From contig JAQNBH010000002.1 in the NCBI GenBank assembly GCA_028752905.1, positions 24,377,059 to 24,441,058 on the forward strand: a DNA stretch of 64,000 bases, written 5' to 3'. Below the pieces are notes generated by a model. The model was given only the letters and a program-made list of their open reading frames with translations, did not search any database and was not told where the DNA came from. This DNA comes from Cladorhizidae sp. MBARI D1340-BT2 (lineage: Eukaryota > Porifera > Demospongiae > Poecilosclerida > Cladorhizidae). Shown in pieces: positions 1 through 12,358 of this stretch. A program made the translations under genes and the position numbers. Positions within the stretch are counted from its first letter, which is position 1; each line of letters starts with the position of its first letter.

Positions 1-167
1 TCCAGTTGCCAAAGCGGTGGCCTGCCAGTGAAAACCACTACATTTATTGATAATCTGTTCACATGTTGCAGATAAGGGCCTTCTCTATCAGTTGACAAAA
101 TCTGGGACTTTGGTCTTGTTAATTAGGGCAGTTATGAATTGTACTCTTACTTGATGCTAAACATGTT

Positions 168-570
168 CTTGATATTTGCCCTAATTTGGTCTATATGTTT
201 CTCATTTCCCCCCCGAAAATCTTGTTTTTTTGCCGTGAAGCTCATAACTTTTCTACACTTTACCTAAAAAAGATAATTTTTATATCACCGGATAGCCCTT
301 CTAATTATCTGTCTTTTGTACGTGCCAAAATTTTGAGTACTCTAAGTATTAGCAAGTTATGGTGATTTGAAGTGTTAAGGTTTGTGATTTTTCCTGGCGT
401 TTTCCAGTTGCCAAAGCGGTGGCCTGCCAGTGAAAAACCACTACATTTATTGATAATCTGTTCACATGTTGCAGATAAGGGCCTTCTCTATCAGTTGACA
501 AAATCTGGGACTTTGGTCTTGTTAATTAGGGCAGTTATGAATTGTACTCTTACTTGATGCTAAACATGTT
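168..570 (+). repeat. Satellite component A, reference 403-bp monomer
   Basis: This copy serves as the reference for A. I start the monomer at CTTGATATTTGCCC and end it at GCTAAACATGTT. Landmarks in order are a C-run followed by GAAAATCTTG, a T7 run, AAAAAAGATAA, CTCTAAGTATTAGCAAG, CCAAAGCGGTGG, and a T-rich 3' end with AATTAGGGCA. Copies are either 402 or 403 bp because of a 4A/5A tract in the short hairpin AGTG-A(4-5)-CCACT. Three main sequence classes occur: one with GATCTTTCC and TTTTAAGTACT, usually next to B on one side; one with TATACGTGCC and AACGTTTGAG; and one with GTGTTAAGGTTTGTG. A more diverged fourth class (reverse-strand reading CATCATAACTTCC) appears near 42.8, 44.1, 45.4, 45.8, 58.0 and 62.0 kb. 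Confidence 0.95.
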
Positions 571-3500
571 CTTGATATTTGCCCTAATTTGGTCTATATG
601 TTTCTCATTTTCCCCCCGAAAATCTTGTTTTTTTGCCGTGAAGCTCATAACTTTGTTACACTTTACCCAAAAAAGATAATTTTTATATCATCGCATAGCT
701 CTTCTAATTATCTGTCTTTTGTACGTGCCAAAATTTTAAGTACTCTAAGTATTAGCAAGTTATGGTGATTTGAAGTGGTAAGGTTTGGGATCTTTCCTGG
801 CGTTTTCCAGTTGCCAAAGCGGTGGCCTGCCAGTGAAAACCACTACATTTATTGATAATCTGTTCACATGTTGCAGATAAGGGCCTTCTCTATCAGTTGA
901 CAAAATCTGGGACTTTGGTCTTGTTAATTAGGGCAGTTATGAATTGTACTCTTACTTGATGCTAAACATGTTCTTGATATTTGCCCTAATTTGGTCTATA
1001 TGTTTCTCATTTTCCCCCCGAAAATCTTGTTTTTTTGCCGTGAAGCTCATAACTTTTCTACACTTTACCCAAAAAAGATAATTTTTATATCACCGGATAG
1101 CTCTTCTAATTATCTGTCTTTTGTACGTGCCAAAATTTTGAGTACTCTAAGTATTAGCAAGTTATGGTGATTTGAAGTGGTAAGGTTTGGGATCTTTCCT
1201 GGCGTTTTCCAGTTGCCAAAGCGGTGGCCTGCCAGTGAAAACCACTACATTTATTGATAATCTGTTCACATGTTGCAGATAAGGGCCTTCTCTATCAGTT
1301 GACAAAATCTGGGACTTTGGTCTTGTTAATTAGGGCAGTTATGAATTGTACTCTTACTTGATGCTAAACATGTTCTTGATATTTGCCCTAATTTGGTCTA
1401 TATGTTTCTCATTTTCCCCCCGAAAATCTTGTTTTTTTGCCGTGAAGCTCATAACTTTTCTACACTTTACCCAAAAAAGATAATTTTTATATCACCGAAT
1501 AGCCCTTCTAATTATCTGTCTTTTATACGTGCCAAACGTTTGAGTACTCTAAGTATTAGCAAGTTATGGTAATTTGAAGTGGTAAGGTTTGGGATTTTTC
1601 CTGGCGTTTTCCAGTTGCCAAAGCGGTGGCCTGCCAGTGAAAAACCACTACATTTATTGATAATCTGTTCACATGTTGCAGATAAGGGCCTTCTCTATCA
1701 GTTGACAAAATCTGGGACTTTGGTCTTGTTAATTAGGGCAGTTATGAATTGTACTCTTACTTGATGCTAAACATGTTCTTGATATTTGCCCTAATTTGGT
1801 CTATATGTTTCTCATTTTCCCCCCGAAAATCTTGTTTTTTTGCCGTGAAGCTCATAACTTTTCTACACTTTACCCAAAAAAGATAATTTTTATATCACCG
1901 GATAGCCCTTCTAATTATCTGTCTTTTGTACGTGCCAAAATTTTAAGTACTCTAAGTATTAGCAAGTTATGGTGATTTGAAGTGGTAAGGTTTGGGATCT
2001 TTCCTGGCGTTTTCCAGTTGCCAAAGCGGTGGCCTGCCAGTGAAAAACCACTACATTTATTGATAATCTGTTCACATGTTGCAGATAAGGGCCTTCTCTA
2101 TCAGTTGACAAAATCTGGGACTTTGGTCTTGTTAATTAGGGCAGTTATGAATTGTACTCTTACTTGATGCTAAACATGTTCTTGATATTTGCCCTAATTT
2201 GGTCTATATGTTTCTCATTTTCCCCCCGAAAATCTTGTTTTTTTGCCGTGAAGCTCATAACTTTGTTACACTTTACCCAAAAAAGATAATTTTTATATCA
2301 TCGCATAGCTCTTCTAATTATCTGTCTTTTGTACGTGCCAAAATTTTAAGTACTCTAAGTATTAGCAAGTTATGGTGATTTGAAGTGGTAAGGTTTGGGA
2401 TCTTTCCTGGCGTTTTCCAGTTGCCAAAGCGGTGGCCTGCCAGTGAAAACCACTACATTTATTGATAATCTGTTCACATGTTGCAGATAAGGGCCTTCTC
2501 TATCAGTTGACAAAATCTGGGACTTTGGTCTTGTTAATTAGGGCAGTTATGAATTGTACTCTTACTTGATGCTAAACATGTTCTTGATATTTGCCCTAAT
2601 TTGGTCTATATGTTTCTCATTTTCCCCCCGAAAATCTTGTTTTTTTGCCGTGAAGCTCATAACTTTTCTACACTTTACCCAAAAAAGATAATTTTTATAT
2701 CACCGGATAGCTCTTCTAATTATCTGTCTTTTGTACGTGCCAAAATTTTGAGTACTCTAAGTATTAGCAAGTTATGGTGATTTGAAGTGGTAAGGTTTGG
2801 GATCTTTCCTGGCGTTTTCCAGTTGCCAAAGCGGTGGCCTGCCAGTGAAAACCACTACATTTATTGATAATCTGTTCACATGTTGCAGATAAGGGCCTTC
2901 TCTATCAGTTGACAAAATCTGGGACTTTGGTCTTGTTAATTAGGGCAGTTATGAATTGTACTCTTACTTGATGCTAAACATGTTCTTGATATTTGCCCTA
3001 ATTTGGTCTATATGTTTCTCATTTTCCCCCCGAAAATCTTGTTTTTTTGCCGTGAAGCTCATAACTTTTCTACACTTTACCCAAAAAAGATAATTTTTAT
3101 ATCACCGAATAGCCCTTCTAATTATCTGTCTTTTATACGTGCCAAACGTTTGAGTACTCTAAGTATTAGCAAGTTATGGTAATTTGAAGTGGTAAGGTTT
3201 GGGATTTTTCCTGGCGTTTTCCAGTTGCCAAAGCGGTGGCCTGCCAGTGAAAAACCACTACATTTATTGATAATCTGTTCACATGTTGCAGATAAGGGCC
3301 TTCTCTATCAGTTGACAAAATCTGGGACTTTGGTCTTGTTAATTAGGGCAGTTATGAATTGTACTCTTACTTGATGCTAAACATGTTCTTGATATTTGCC
3401 CTAATTTGGTCTATATGTTTCTCATTTTCCCCCCGAAAATCTTGTTTTTTTGCCGTGAAGCTCATAACTTTTCTACACTTTACCCAAAAAAGATAATTTT

Positions 3501-4997
3501 TATATCACCGGATAGCCCTTCTAATTATCTGACTTTTGTACGTGCCAAAATTTTAAGTACTCTAAGTATTAGCAAGTTATGGTGATTTGAAGTGGTAAGG
3601 TTTGGGATCTTTCCTGGCGTTTTCCAGTTGCCAAAGCGGTGGCCTGCCAGTGAAAACCACTACATTTATTGATAATCTGTTCACATGTTGCAGATAAGGG
3701 CCTTCTCTATCAGTTGACAAAATCTGGGACTTTGGTCTTGTTAATTAGGGCAGTTATGAATTGTACTCTTACTTGATGCTAAACATGTTCTTGATATTTG
3801 CCCTAATTTGGTCTATATGTTTCTCATTTTCCCCCCGAAAATCTTGTTTTTTTGCCGTGAAGCTCATAACTTTGTTACACTTTACCCAAAAAAGATAATT
3901 TTTATATCATCGCATAGCTCTTCTAATTATCTGTCTTTTGTACGTGCCAAAATTTTAAGTACTCTAAGTATTAGCAAGTTATGGTGATTTGAAGTGGTAA
4001 GGTTTGGGATCTTTCCTGGCGTTTTCCAGTTGCCAAAGCGGTGGCCTGCCAGTGAAAACCACTACATTTATTGATAATCTGTTCACATGTTGCAGATAAG
4101 GGCCTTCTCTATCAGTTGACAAAATCTGAGACTTTGGTCTTGTTAATTAGGGCAGTTATGAATTGTACTCTTACTTGATGCTAAACATGTTCTTGATATT
4201 TGCCCTAATTTGGTCTATATGTTTCTCATTTTCCCCCCGAAAATCTTGTTTTTTTGCCGTGAAGCTCATAACTTTTCTACACTTTACCCAAATAAGATAA
4301 TTTTTATATCACCGGATAGCCCTTCTAATTATCTGTCTTTTGTACGTGCCAAAATTTTGAGTACTCTAAGTATTAGCAAGTTATGGTGATTTGAAGTGTT
4401 AAGGTTTGTGATTTTTCCTGGCGTTTTCCAGTTGCCAAAGCGGTGGCCTGCCAGTGAAAAACCACTACATTTATTGATAATCTGTTCACATGTTGCAGAT
4501 AAGGGCCTTCTCTATCAGTTGACAAAATCTGGGACTTTGGTCTTGTTAATTAGGGCAGTTATGAATTGTACTCTTACTTGATGCTAAACATGTTCTTGAT
4601 ATTTGCCCTAATTTGGTCTATATGTTTCTCATTTCCCCCCCGAAAATCTTGTTTTTTTGCCGTGAAGCTCATAACTTTTCTACACTTTACCCAAAAAAGA
4701 TAATTTTTATATCACCGGATAGCCCTTCTAATTATCTGTCTTTTGTACGTGCCAAAATTTTGAGTACTCTAAGTATTAGCAAGTTATGGTGATTTGAAGT
4801 GTTAAGGTTTGTGATTTTTCCTGGCGTTTTCCAGTTGCCAAAGCGGTGGCCTGCCAGTGAAAAACCACTACATTTATTGATAATCTGTTCACATGTTGCA
4901 GATAAGGGCCTTCTCTATCAGTTGACAAAATCTGGGACTTTGGTCTTGTTAATTAGGGCAGTTATGAATTGTACTCTTACTTGATGCTAAACATGTT
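571..4997 (+). repeat. A-only segment with a four-monomer higher-order repeat (about 1610 bp)
   Basis: This segment holds eleven A monomers and no B. Diagnostic variants recur every four monomers. CTTTGTTACAC with ATCATCGCATAG occurs near 651, 2261 and 3870. TTTTATACGTGCCAAACG occurs near 1521 and 3131. The spacing is 1609-1610 bp. This organisation differs from the A-A-B arrangement that dominates from 5 kb onward. Confidence 0.85.
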
Positions 4998-5503
4998 AGC
5001 TTCGTAGATTATCCACACTTCACTGAATAGACTTGTTATACAGCTATTAAGATAGGACTCTCCAAGTGCTCTCTCTTGATACCAAACATCCATATATTCT
5101 GCACACTTCACTGTAATGGACTTGCAAGATAGGTATCTCTCAGTGTTCTCTATCTTGAGCTAAACATGTTAGCTTCATAGATTCTCCACACTTCACTATA
5201 TAAACTTGATATATAGCTCTAAAGGTAGGCCTCTCTCTGTTCTCTCTCTTGATACCAAACATCCGTATATTCCGCATACTTCACAGTAATGGACTTGATA
5301 GAATCACAAGATAGGTTTCTCTCTGCTCTCTCTTGATGCTAAATAGATTCTCCACACTTCACTGAATAAACTTGATATATAGCTATTAAGATAGGTCTCT
5401 CTCTGTGCTCTCTGTTGATATCAAACATCCATAATATTCTGCACACTTTACTGTAATGGACTTGATATGATTCGAATGATAGGTTTCATTATGTGTTCTC
5501 TAT
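4998..5503 (+). repeat. Satellite component B, reference 506-bp block
   Basis: This copy serves as the reference for B. It begins AGCTTCGTAGATTATCC directly after A's ACATGTT and ends GTTCTCTAT just before A's CTTGATATTTGCC. It contains six diverged units of about 85 bp. Their cores, C/G-CACACTTCACTG followed by a GACTTG-like motif, start near 5013, 5101, 5185, 5274, 5352 and 5441. Odd and even units alternate (CCACACTTC versus GCACACTTC), so the block also reads as three repeats of about 165-173 bp. Pyrimidine-rich CTCTCTCT stretches separate them. This copy has the private variant CACTATATAAAC. Four A monomers follow (5504-7113). Confidence 0.93.
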
Positions 5504-7113
5504 CTTGATATTTGCCCTAATTTGGTCTATATGTTTCTCATTTTCCCCCCGAAAATCTTGTTTTTTTGCCGTGAAGCTCATAACTTTTCTACACTTTACC
5601 CAAAAAAGATAATTTTTATATCACCGGATAGCTCTTCTAATTATCTGTCTTTTGTACGTGCCAAAATTTTAAGTACTCTAAGTATTAGCAAGTTATGGTG
5701 ATTTGAAGTGGTAAGGTTTGGGATCTTTCCTGGCGTTTTCCAGTTGCCAAAGCGGTGGCCTGCCAGTGAAAACCACTACATTTATTGATAATCTGTTCAC
5801 ATGTTGCAGATAAGGGCCTTCTCTATCAGTTGACAAAATCTGGGACTTTGGTCTTGTTAATTAGGGCAGTTATGAATTGTACTCTTACTTGATGCTAAAC
5901 ATGTTCTTGATATTTGCCCTAATTTGGTCTATATGTTTCTCATTTTCCCCCCGAAAATCTTGTTTTTTTGCCGTGAAGCTCATAACTTTGTTACACTTTA
6001 CCCAAAAAAGATAATTTTTATATCATCGCATAGCTCTTCTAATTATCTGTCTTTTGTACGTGCCAAAATTTTAAGTACTCTAAGTATTAGCAAGTTATGG
6101 TGATTTGAAGTGGTAAGGTTTGGGATCTTTCCTGGCGTTTTCCAGTTGCCAAAGCGGTGGCCTGCCAGTGAAAACCACTACATTTATTGATAATCTGTTC
6201 ACATGTTGCAGATAAGGGCCTTCTCTATCAGTTGACAAAATCTGGGACTTTGGTCTTGTTAATTAGGGCAGTTATGAATTGTACTCTTACTTGATGCTAA
6301 ACATGTTCTTGATATTTGCCCTAATTTGGTCTATATGTTTCTCATTTTCCCCCCGAAAATCTTGTTTTTTTGCCGTGAAGCTCATAACTTTTCTACACTT
6401 TACCCAAAAAAGATAATTTTTATATCATCGGATAGCCCTTCTAATTATCTGTCTTTTGTACGTGCCAAAATTTTGAGTACTCTAAGTATTAGCAAGTTAT
6501 GGTGATTTGAAGTGTTAAGGTTTGTGATTTTTCCTGGCGTTTTCCAGTTGCCAAAGCGGTGGCCTGCCAGTGAAAAACCACTACATTTATTGATAATCTG
6601 TTCACATGTTGCAGATAAGGGCCTTCTCTATCAGTTGACAAAATCTGGGACTTTGGTCTTGTTAATTAGGGCAGTTATGAATTGTACTCTTACTTGATGC
6701 TAAACATGTTCTTGATATTTGCCCTAATTTGGTCTATATGTTTCTCATTTCCCCCCCGAAAATCTTGTTGTTTTGCCGTGAAGCTCATAACTTTTCTACA
6801 CTTTACCCAAAAAAGATAATTTTTATATCACCGGATAGCCCTTCTAATTATCTGTCTTTTGTACGTGCCAAAATTTTGAGTACTCTAAGTATTAGCAAGT
6901 TATGGTGATTTGAAGTGTTAAGGTTTGTGATTTTTCCTGGCGTTTTCCAGTTGCCAAAGCGGTGGCCTGCCAGTGAAAAACCACTACATTTATTGATAAT
7001 CTGTTCACATGTTGCAGATAAGGGCCTTCTCTATCAGTTGACAAAATCTGGGACTTTGGTCTTGTTAATTAGGGCAGTTATGAATTGTACTCTTACTTGA
7101 TGCTAAACATGTT

Positions 7114-7619
7114 AGCTTCGTAGATTATCCACACTTCACTGAATAGACTTGTTATACAGCTATTAAGATAGGACTCTCCAAGTGCTCTCTCTTGATACCA
7201 AACATCCATATATTCTGCACACTTCACTGTAATGGACTTGCAAGATAGGTATCTCTCAGTGTTCTCTATCTTGAGCTAAACATGTTAGCTTCATAGATTC
7301 TCCACACTTCACTGTATAAACTTGATATATAGCTCTAAAGGTAGGCCTCTCTCTGTTCTCTCTCTTGATACCAAACATCCGTATATTCCGCATACTTCAC
7401 AGTAATGGACTTGATAGAATCACAAGATAGGTTTCTCTCTGCTCTCTCTTGATGCTAAATAGATTCTCCACACTTCACTGAATAAACTTGATATATAGCT
7501 ATTAAGATAGGTCTCTCTCTGTGCTCTCTGTTGATATCAAACATCCATAATATTCTGCACACTTTACTGTAATGGACTTGATATGATTCGAATGATAGGT
7601 TTCATTATGTGTTCTCTAT
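7114..7619 (+). repeat. B block, forward
   Basis: Full 506-bp copy with the common CACTGTATAAAC form. Two A monomers (7620-8424) follow, giving the basic 1311-bp unit. Confidence 0.93.
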
Positions 7620-8424
7620 CTTGATATTTGCCCTAATTTGGTCTATATGTTTCTCATTTTCCCCCCGAAAATCTTGTTTTTTTGCCGTGAAGCTCATAAC
7701 TTTTCTACACTTTACCCAAAAAAGATAATTTTTATATCACCGGATAGCTCTTCTAATTATCTGTCTTTTGTACGTGCCAAAATTTTAAGTACTCTAAGTA
7801 TTAGCAAGTTATGGTGATTTGAAGTGGTAAGGTTTGGGATCTTTCCTGGCGTTTTCCAGTTGCCAAAGCGGTGGCCTGCCAGTGAAAACCACTACATTTA
7901 TTGATAATCTGTTCACATGTTGCAGATAAGGGCCTTCTCTATCAGTTGACAAAATCTGGGACTTTGGTCTTGTTAATTAGGGCAGTTATGAATTGTACTC
8001 TTACTTGATGCTAAACATGTTCTTGATATTTGCCCTAATTTGGTCTATATGTTTCTCATTTCCCCCCCGAAAATCTTGTTTTTTTGCCGTGAAGCTCATA
8101 ACTTTTCTACACTTTACCTAAAAAAGATAATTTTTATATCACCGGATAGCCCTTCTAATTATCTGTCTTTTGTACGTGCCAAAATTTTGAGTACTCTAAG
8201 TATTAGCAAGTTATGGTGATTTGAAGTGTTAAGGTTTGTGATTTTTCCTGGCGTTTTCCAGTTGCCAAAGCGGTGGCCTGCCAGTGAAAAACCACTACAT
8301 TTATTGATAATCTGTTCACATGTTGCAGATAAGGGCCTTCTCTATCAGTTGACAAAATCTGGGACTTTGGTCTTGTTAATTAGGGCAGTTATGAATTGTA
8401 CTCTTACTTGATGCTAAACATGTT

Positions 8425-8930
8425 AGCTTCGTAGATTATCCACACTTCACTGAATAGACTTGTTATACAGCTATTAAGATAGGACTCTCCAAGTGCTCTC
8501 TCTTGATACCAAACATCCATATATTCTGCACACTTCACTGTAATGGACTTGCAAGATAGGTATCTCTCAGTGTTCTCTATCTTGAGCTAAACATGTTAGC
8601 TTCATAGATTCTCCACACTTCACTGTATAAACTTGATATATAGCTCTAAAGGTAGGCCTCTCTCTGTTCTCTCTCTTGATACCAAACATCCGTATATTCC
8701 GCATACTTCACAGTAATGGACTTGATAGAATCACAAGATAGGTTTCTCTCTGCTCTCTCTTGATGCTAAATAGATTCTCCACACTTCACTGAATAAACTT
8801 GATATATAGCTATTAAGATAGGTCTCTCTCTGTGCTCTCTGTTGATATCAAACATCCATAATATTCTGCACACTTTACTGTAATGGACTTGATATGATTC
8901 GAATGATAGGTTTCATTATGTGTTCTCTAT
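8425..8930 (+). repeat. B block, forward
   Basis: Full 506-bp copy. Three A monomers (8931-10138) follow, starting a run of three units of 1714 bp. Confidence 0.93.
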
Positions 8931-10138
8931 CTTGATATTTGCCCTAATTTGGTCTATATGTTTCTCATTTTCCCCCCGAAAATCTTGTTTTTTTGCCGTG
9001 AAGCTCATAACTTTTCTACACTTTACCCAAAAAAGATAATTTTTATATCACCGGATAGCTCTTCTAATTATCTGTCTTTTGTACGTGCCAAAATTTTAAG
9101 TACTCTAAGTATTAGCAAGTTATGGTGATTTGAAGTGGTAAGGTTTGGGATCTTTCCTGGCGTTTTCCAGTTGCCAAAGCGGTGGCCTGCCAGTGAAAAC
9201 CACTACATTTATTGATAATCTGTTCACATGTTGCAGATAAGGGCCTTCTCTATCAGTTGACAAAATCTGGGACTTTGGTCTTGTTAATTAGGGCAGTTAT
9301 GAATTGTACTCTTACTTGATGCTAAACATGTTCTTGATATTTGCCCTAATTTGGTCTATATGTTTCTCATTTTCCCCCCGAAAATCTTGTTTTTTTGCCG
9401 TGAAGCTCATAACTTTTCTACACTTTACCCAAAAAAGATAATTTTTATATCACCGAATAGCCCTTCTAATTATCTGTCTTTTATACGTGCCAAACGTTTG
9501 AGTACTCTAAGTATTAGCAAGTTATGGTAATTTGAAGTGTTAAGGTTTGGGATTTTTCCTGGCGTTTTCCAGTTGCCAAAGCGGTGGCCTGCCAGTGAAA
9601 AACCACTACATTTATTGATAATCTGTTCACATGTTGCAGATAAGGGCCTTCTCTATCAGTTGACAAAATCTGGGACTTTGGTCTTGTTAATTAGGGCAGT
9701 TATGAATTGTACTCTTACTTGATGCTAAACATGTTCTTGATATTTGCCCTAATTTGGTCTATATGTTTCTCATTTTCCCCCCGAAAATCTTGTTTTTTTG
9801 CCGTGAAGCTCATAACTTTTCTACACTTTACCCAAAAAAGATAATTTTTATATCACCGGATAGCCCTTCTAATTATCTGTCTTTTGTACGTGCCAAAATT
9901 TTGAGTACTCTAAGTATTAGCAATTTATGGTGATTTGAAGTGTTAAGGTTTGTGATTTTTCCTGGCGTTTTCCAGTTGCCAAAGCGGTGGCCTGCCAGTG
10001 AAAAACCACTACATTTATTGATAATCTGTTCACATGTTGCAGATAAGGGCCTTCTCTATCAGTTGACAAAATCTGGGACTTTGGTCTTGTTAATTAGGGC
10101 AGTTATGAATTGTACTCTTACTTGATGCTAAACATGTT

Positions 10139-10644
10139 AGCTTCGTAGATTATCCACACTTCACTGAATAGACTTGTTATACAGCTATTAAGATAGGACT
10201 CTCCAAGTGCTCTCTCTTGATACCAAACATCCATATATTCTGCACACTTCACTGTAATGGACTTGCAAGATAGGTATCTCTCAGTGTTCTCTATCTTGAG
10301 CTAAACATGTTAGCTTCATAGATTCTCCACACTTCACTGTATAAACTTGATATATAGCTCTAAAGGTAGGCCTCTCTCTGTTCTCTCTCTTGATACCAAA
10401 CATCCGTATATTCCGCATACTTCACAGTAATGGACTTGATAGAATCACAAGATAGGTTTCTCTCTGCTCTCTCTTGATGCTAAATAGATTCTCCACACTT
10501 CACTGAATAAACTTGATATATAGCTATTAAGATAGGTCTCTCTCTGTGCTCTCTGTTGATATCAAACATCCATAATATTCTGCACACTTTACTGTAATGG
10601 ACTTGATATGATTCGAATGATAGGTTTCATTATGTGTTCTCTAT
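10139..10644 (+). repeat. B block, forward
   Basis: Full 506-bp copy. Three A monomers (10645-11852) follow. Confidence 0.93.
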
Positions 10645-11852
10645 CTTGATATTTGCCCTAATTTGGTCTATATGTTTCTCATTTTCCCCCCGAAAATCTT
10701 GTTTTTTTGCCGTGAAGCTCATAACTTTTCTACACTTTACCCAAAAAAGATAATTTTTATATCACCGGATAGCTCTTCTAATTATCTGTCTTTTGTACGT
10801 GCCAAAATTTTAAGTACTCTAAGTATTAGCAAGTTATGGTGATTTGAAGTGGTAAGGTTTGGGATCTTTCCTGGCGTTTTCCAGTTGCCAAAGCGGTGGC
10901 CTGCCAGTGAAAACCACTACATTTATTGATAATCTGTTCACATGTTGCAGATAAGGGCCTTCTCTATCAGTTGACAAAATCTGGGACTTTGGTCTTGTTA
11001 ATTAGGGCAGTTATGAATTGTACTCTTACTTGATGCTAAACATGTTCTTGATATTTGCCCTAATTTGGTCTATATGTTTCTCATTTCCCCCCCGAAAATC
11101 TTGTTTTTTTGCCGTGAAGCTCATAACTTTTCTACACTTTACCCAAAAAAGATAATTTTTATATCACCGAATAGCCCTTCTAATTATCTGTCTTTTATAC
11201 GTGCCAAACGTTTGAGTACTCTAAGTATTAGCAAGTTATGGTAATTTGAAGTGTTAAGGTTTGGGATTTTTCCTGGCGTTTTCCAGTTGCCAAAGCGGTG
11301 GCCTGCCAGTGAAAAACCACTACATTTATTGATAATCTGTTCACATGTTGCAGATAAGGGCCTTCTCTATCAGTTGACAAAATCTGGGACTTTGGTCTTG
11401 TTAATTAGGGCAGTTATGAATTGTACTCTTACTTGATGCTAAACATGTTCTTGATATTTGCCCTAATTTGGTCTATATGTTTCTCATTTTCCCCCCGAAA
11501 ATCTTGTTTTTTTGCCGTGAAGCTCATAACTTTTCTACACTTTACCCAAAAAAGATAATTTTTATATCACCGGATAGCCCTTCTAATTATCTGTCTTTTG
11601 TACGTGCCAAAATTTTGAGTACTCTAAGTATTAGCAAGTTATGGTGATTTGAAGTGTTAAGGTTTGTGATTTTTCCTGGCGTTTTCCAGTTGCCAAAGCG
11701 GTGGCCTGCCAGTGAAAAACCACTACATTTATTGATAATCTGTTCACATGTTGCAGATAAGGGCCTTCTCTATCAGTTGACAAAATCTGGGACTTTGGTC
11801 TTGTTAATTAGGGCAGTTATGAATTGTACTCTTACTTGATGCTAAACATGTT

Positions 11853-12358
11853 AGCTTCGTAGATTATCCACACTTCACTGAATAGACTTGTTATACAGCT
11901 ATTAAGATAGGACTCTCCAAGTGCTCTCTCTTGATACCAAACATCCATATATTCTGCACACTTCACTGTAATGGACTTGCAAGATAGGTATCTCTCAGTG
12001 TTCTCTATCTTGAGCTAAACATGTTAGCTTCATAGATTCTCCACACTTCACTGTATAAACTTGATATATAGCTCTAAAGGTAGGCCTCTCTCTGTTCTCT
12101 CTCTTGATACCAAACATCCGTATATTCCGCATACTTCACAGTAATGGACTTGATAGAATCACAAGATAGGTTTCTCTCTGCTCTCTCTTGATGCTAAATA
12201 GATTCTCCACACTTCACTGAATAAACTTGATATATAGCTATTAAGATAGGTCTCTCTCTGTGCTCTCTGTTGATATCAAACATCCATAATATTCTGCACA
12301 CTTTACTGTAATGGACTTGATATGATTCGAATGATAGGTTTCATTATGTGTTCTCTAT
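11853..12358 (+). repeat. B block, forward
   Basis: Full 506-bp copy. Three A monomers (12359-13566) follow. Confidence 0.93.

Noticed and set aside
372..557. The 61-codon open frame repeated some 60 times in both arrays as a gene family
   Set aside because: It starts at GTG, has no ATG until close to its end, lies wholly inside the satellite monomer and is destroyed in every 402-bp copy. Its conservation is explained by satellite homogeneity.
4998..5503. CENP-B box in the satellite (TTCG motifs such as TTCGTAGATTATCC and TTCGAATGATAGG)
   Set aside because: The CGGG half of the box is missing in every candidate. A centromere role cannot be read from the sequence.
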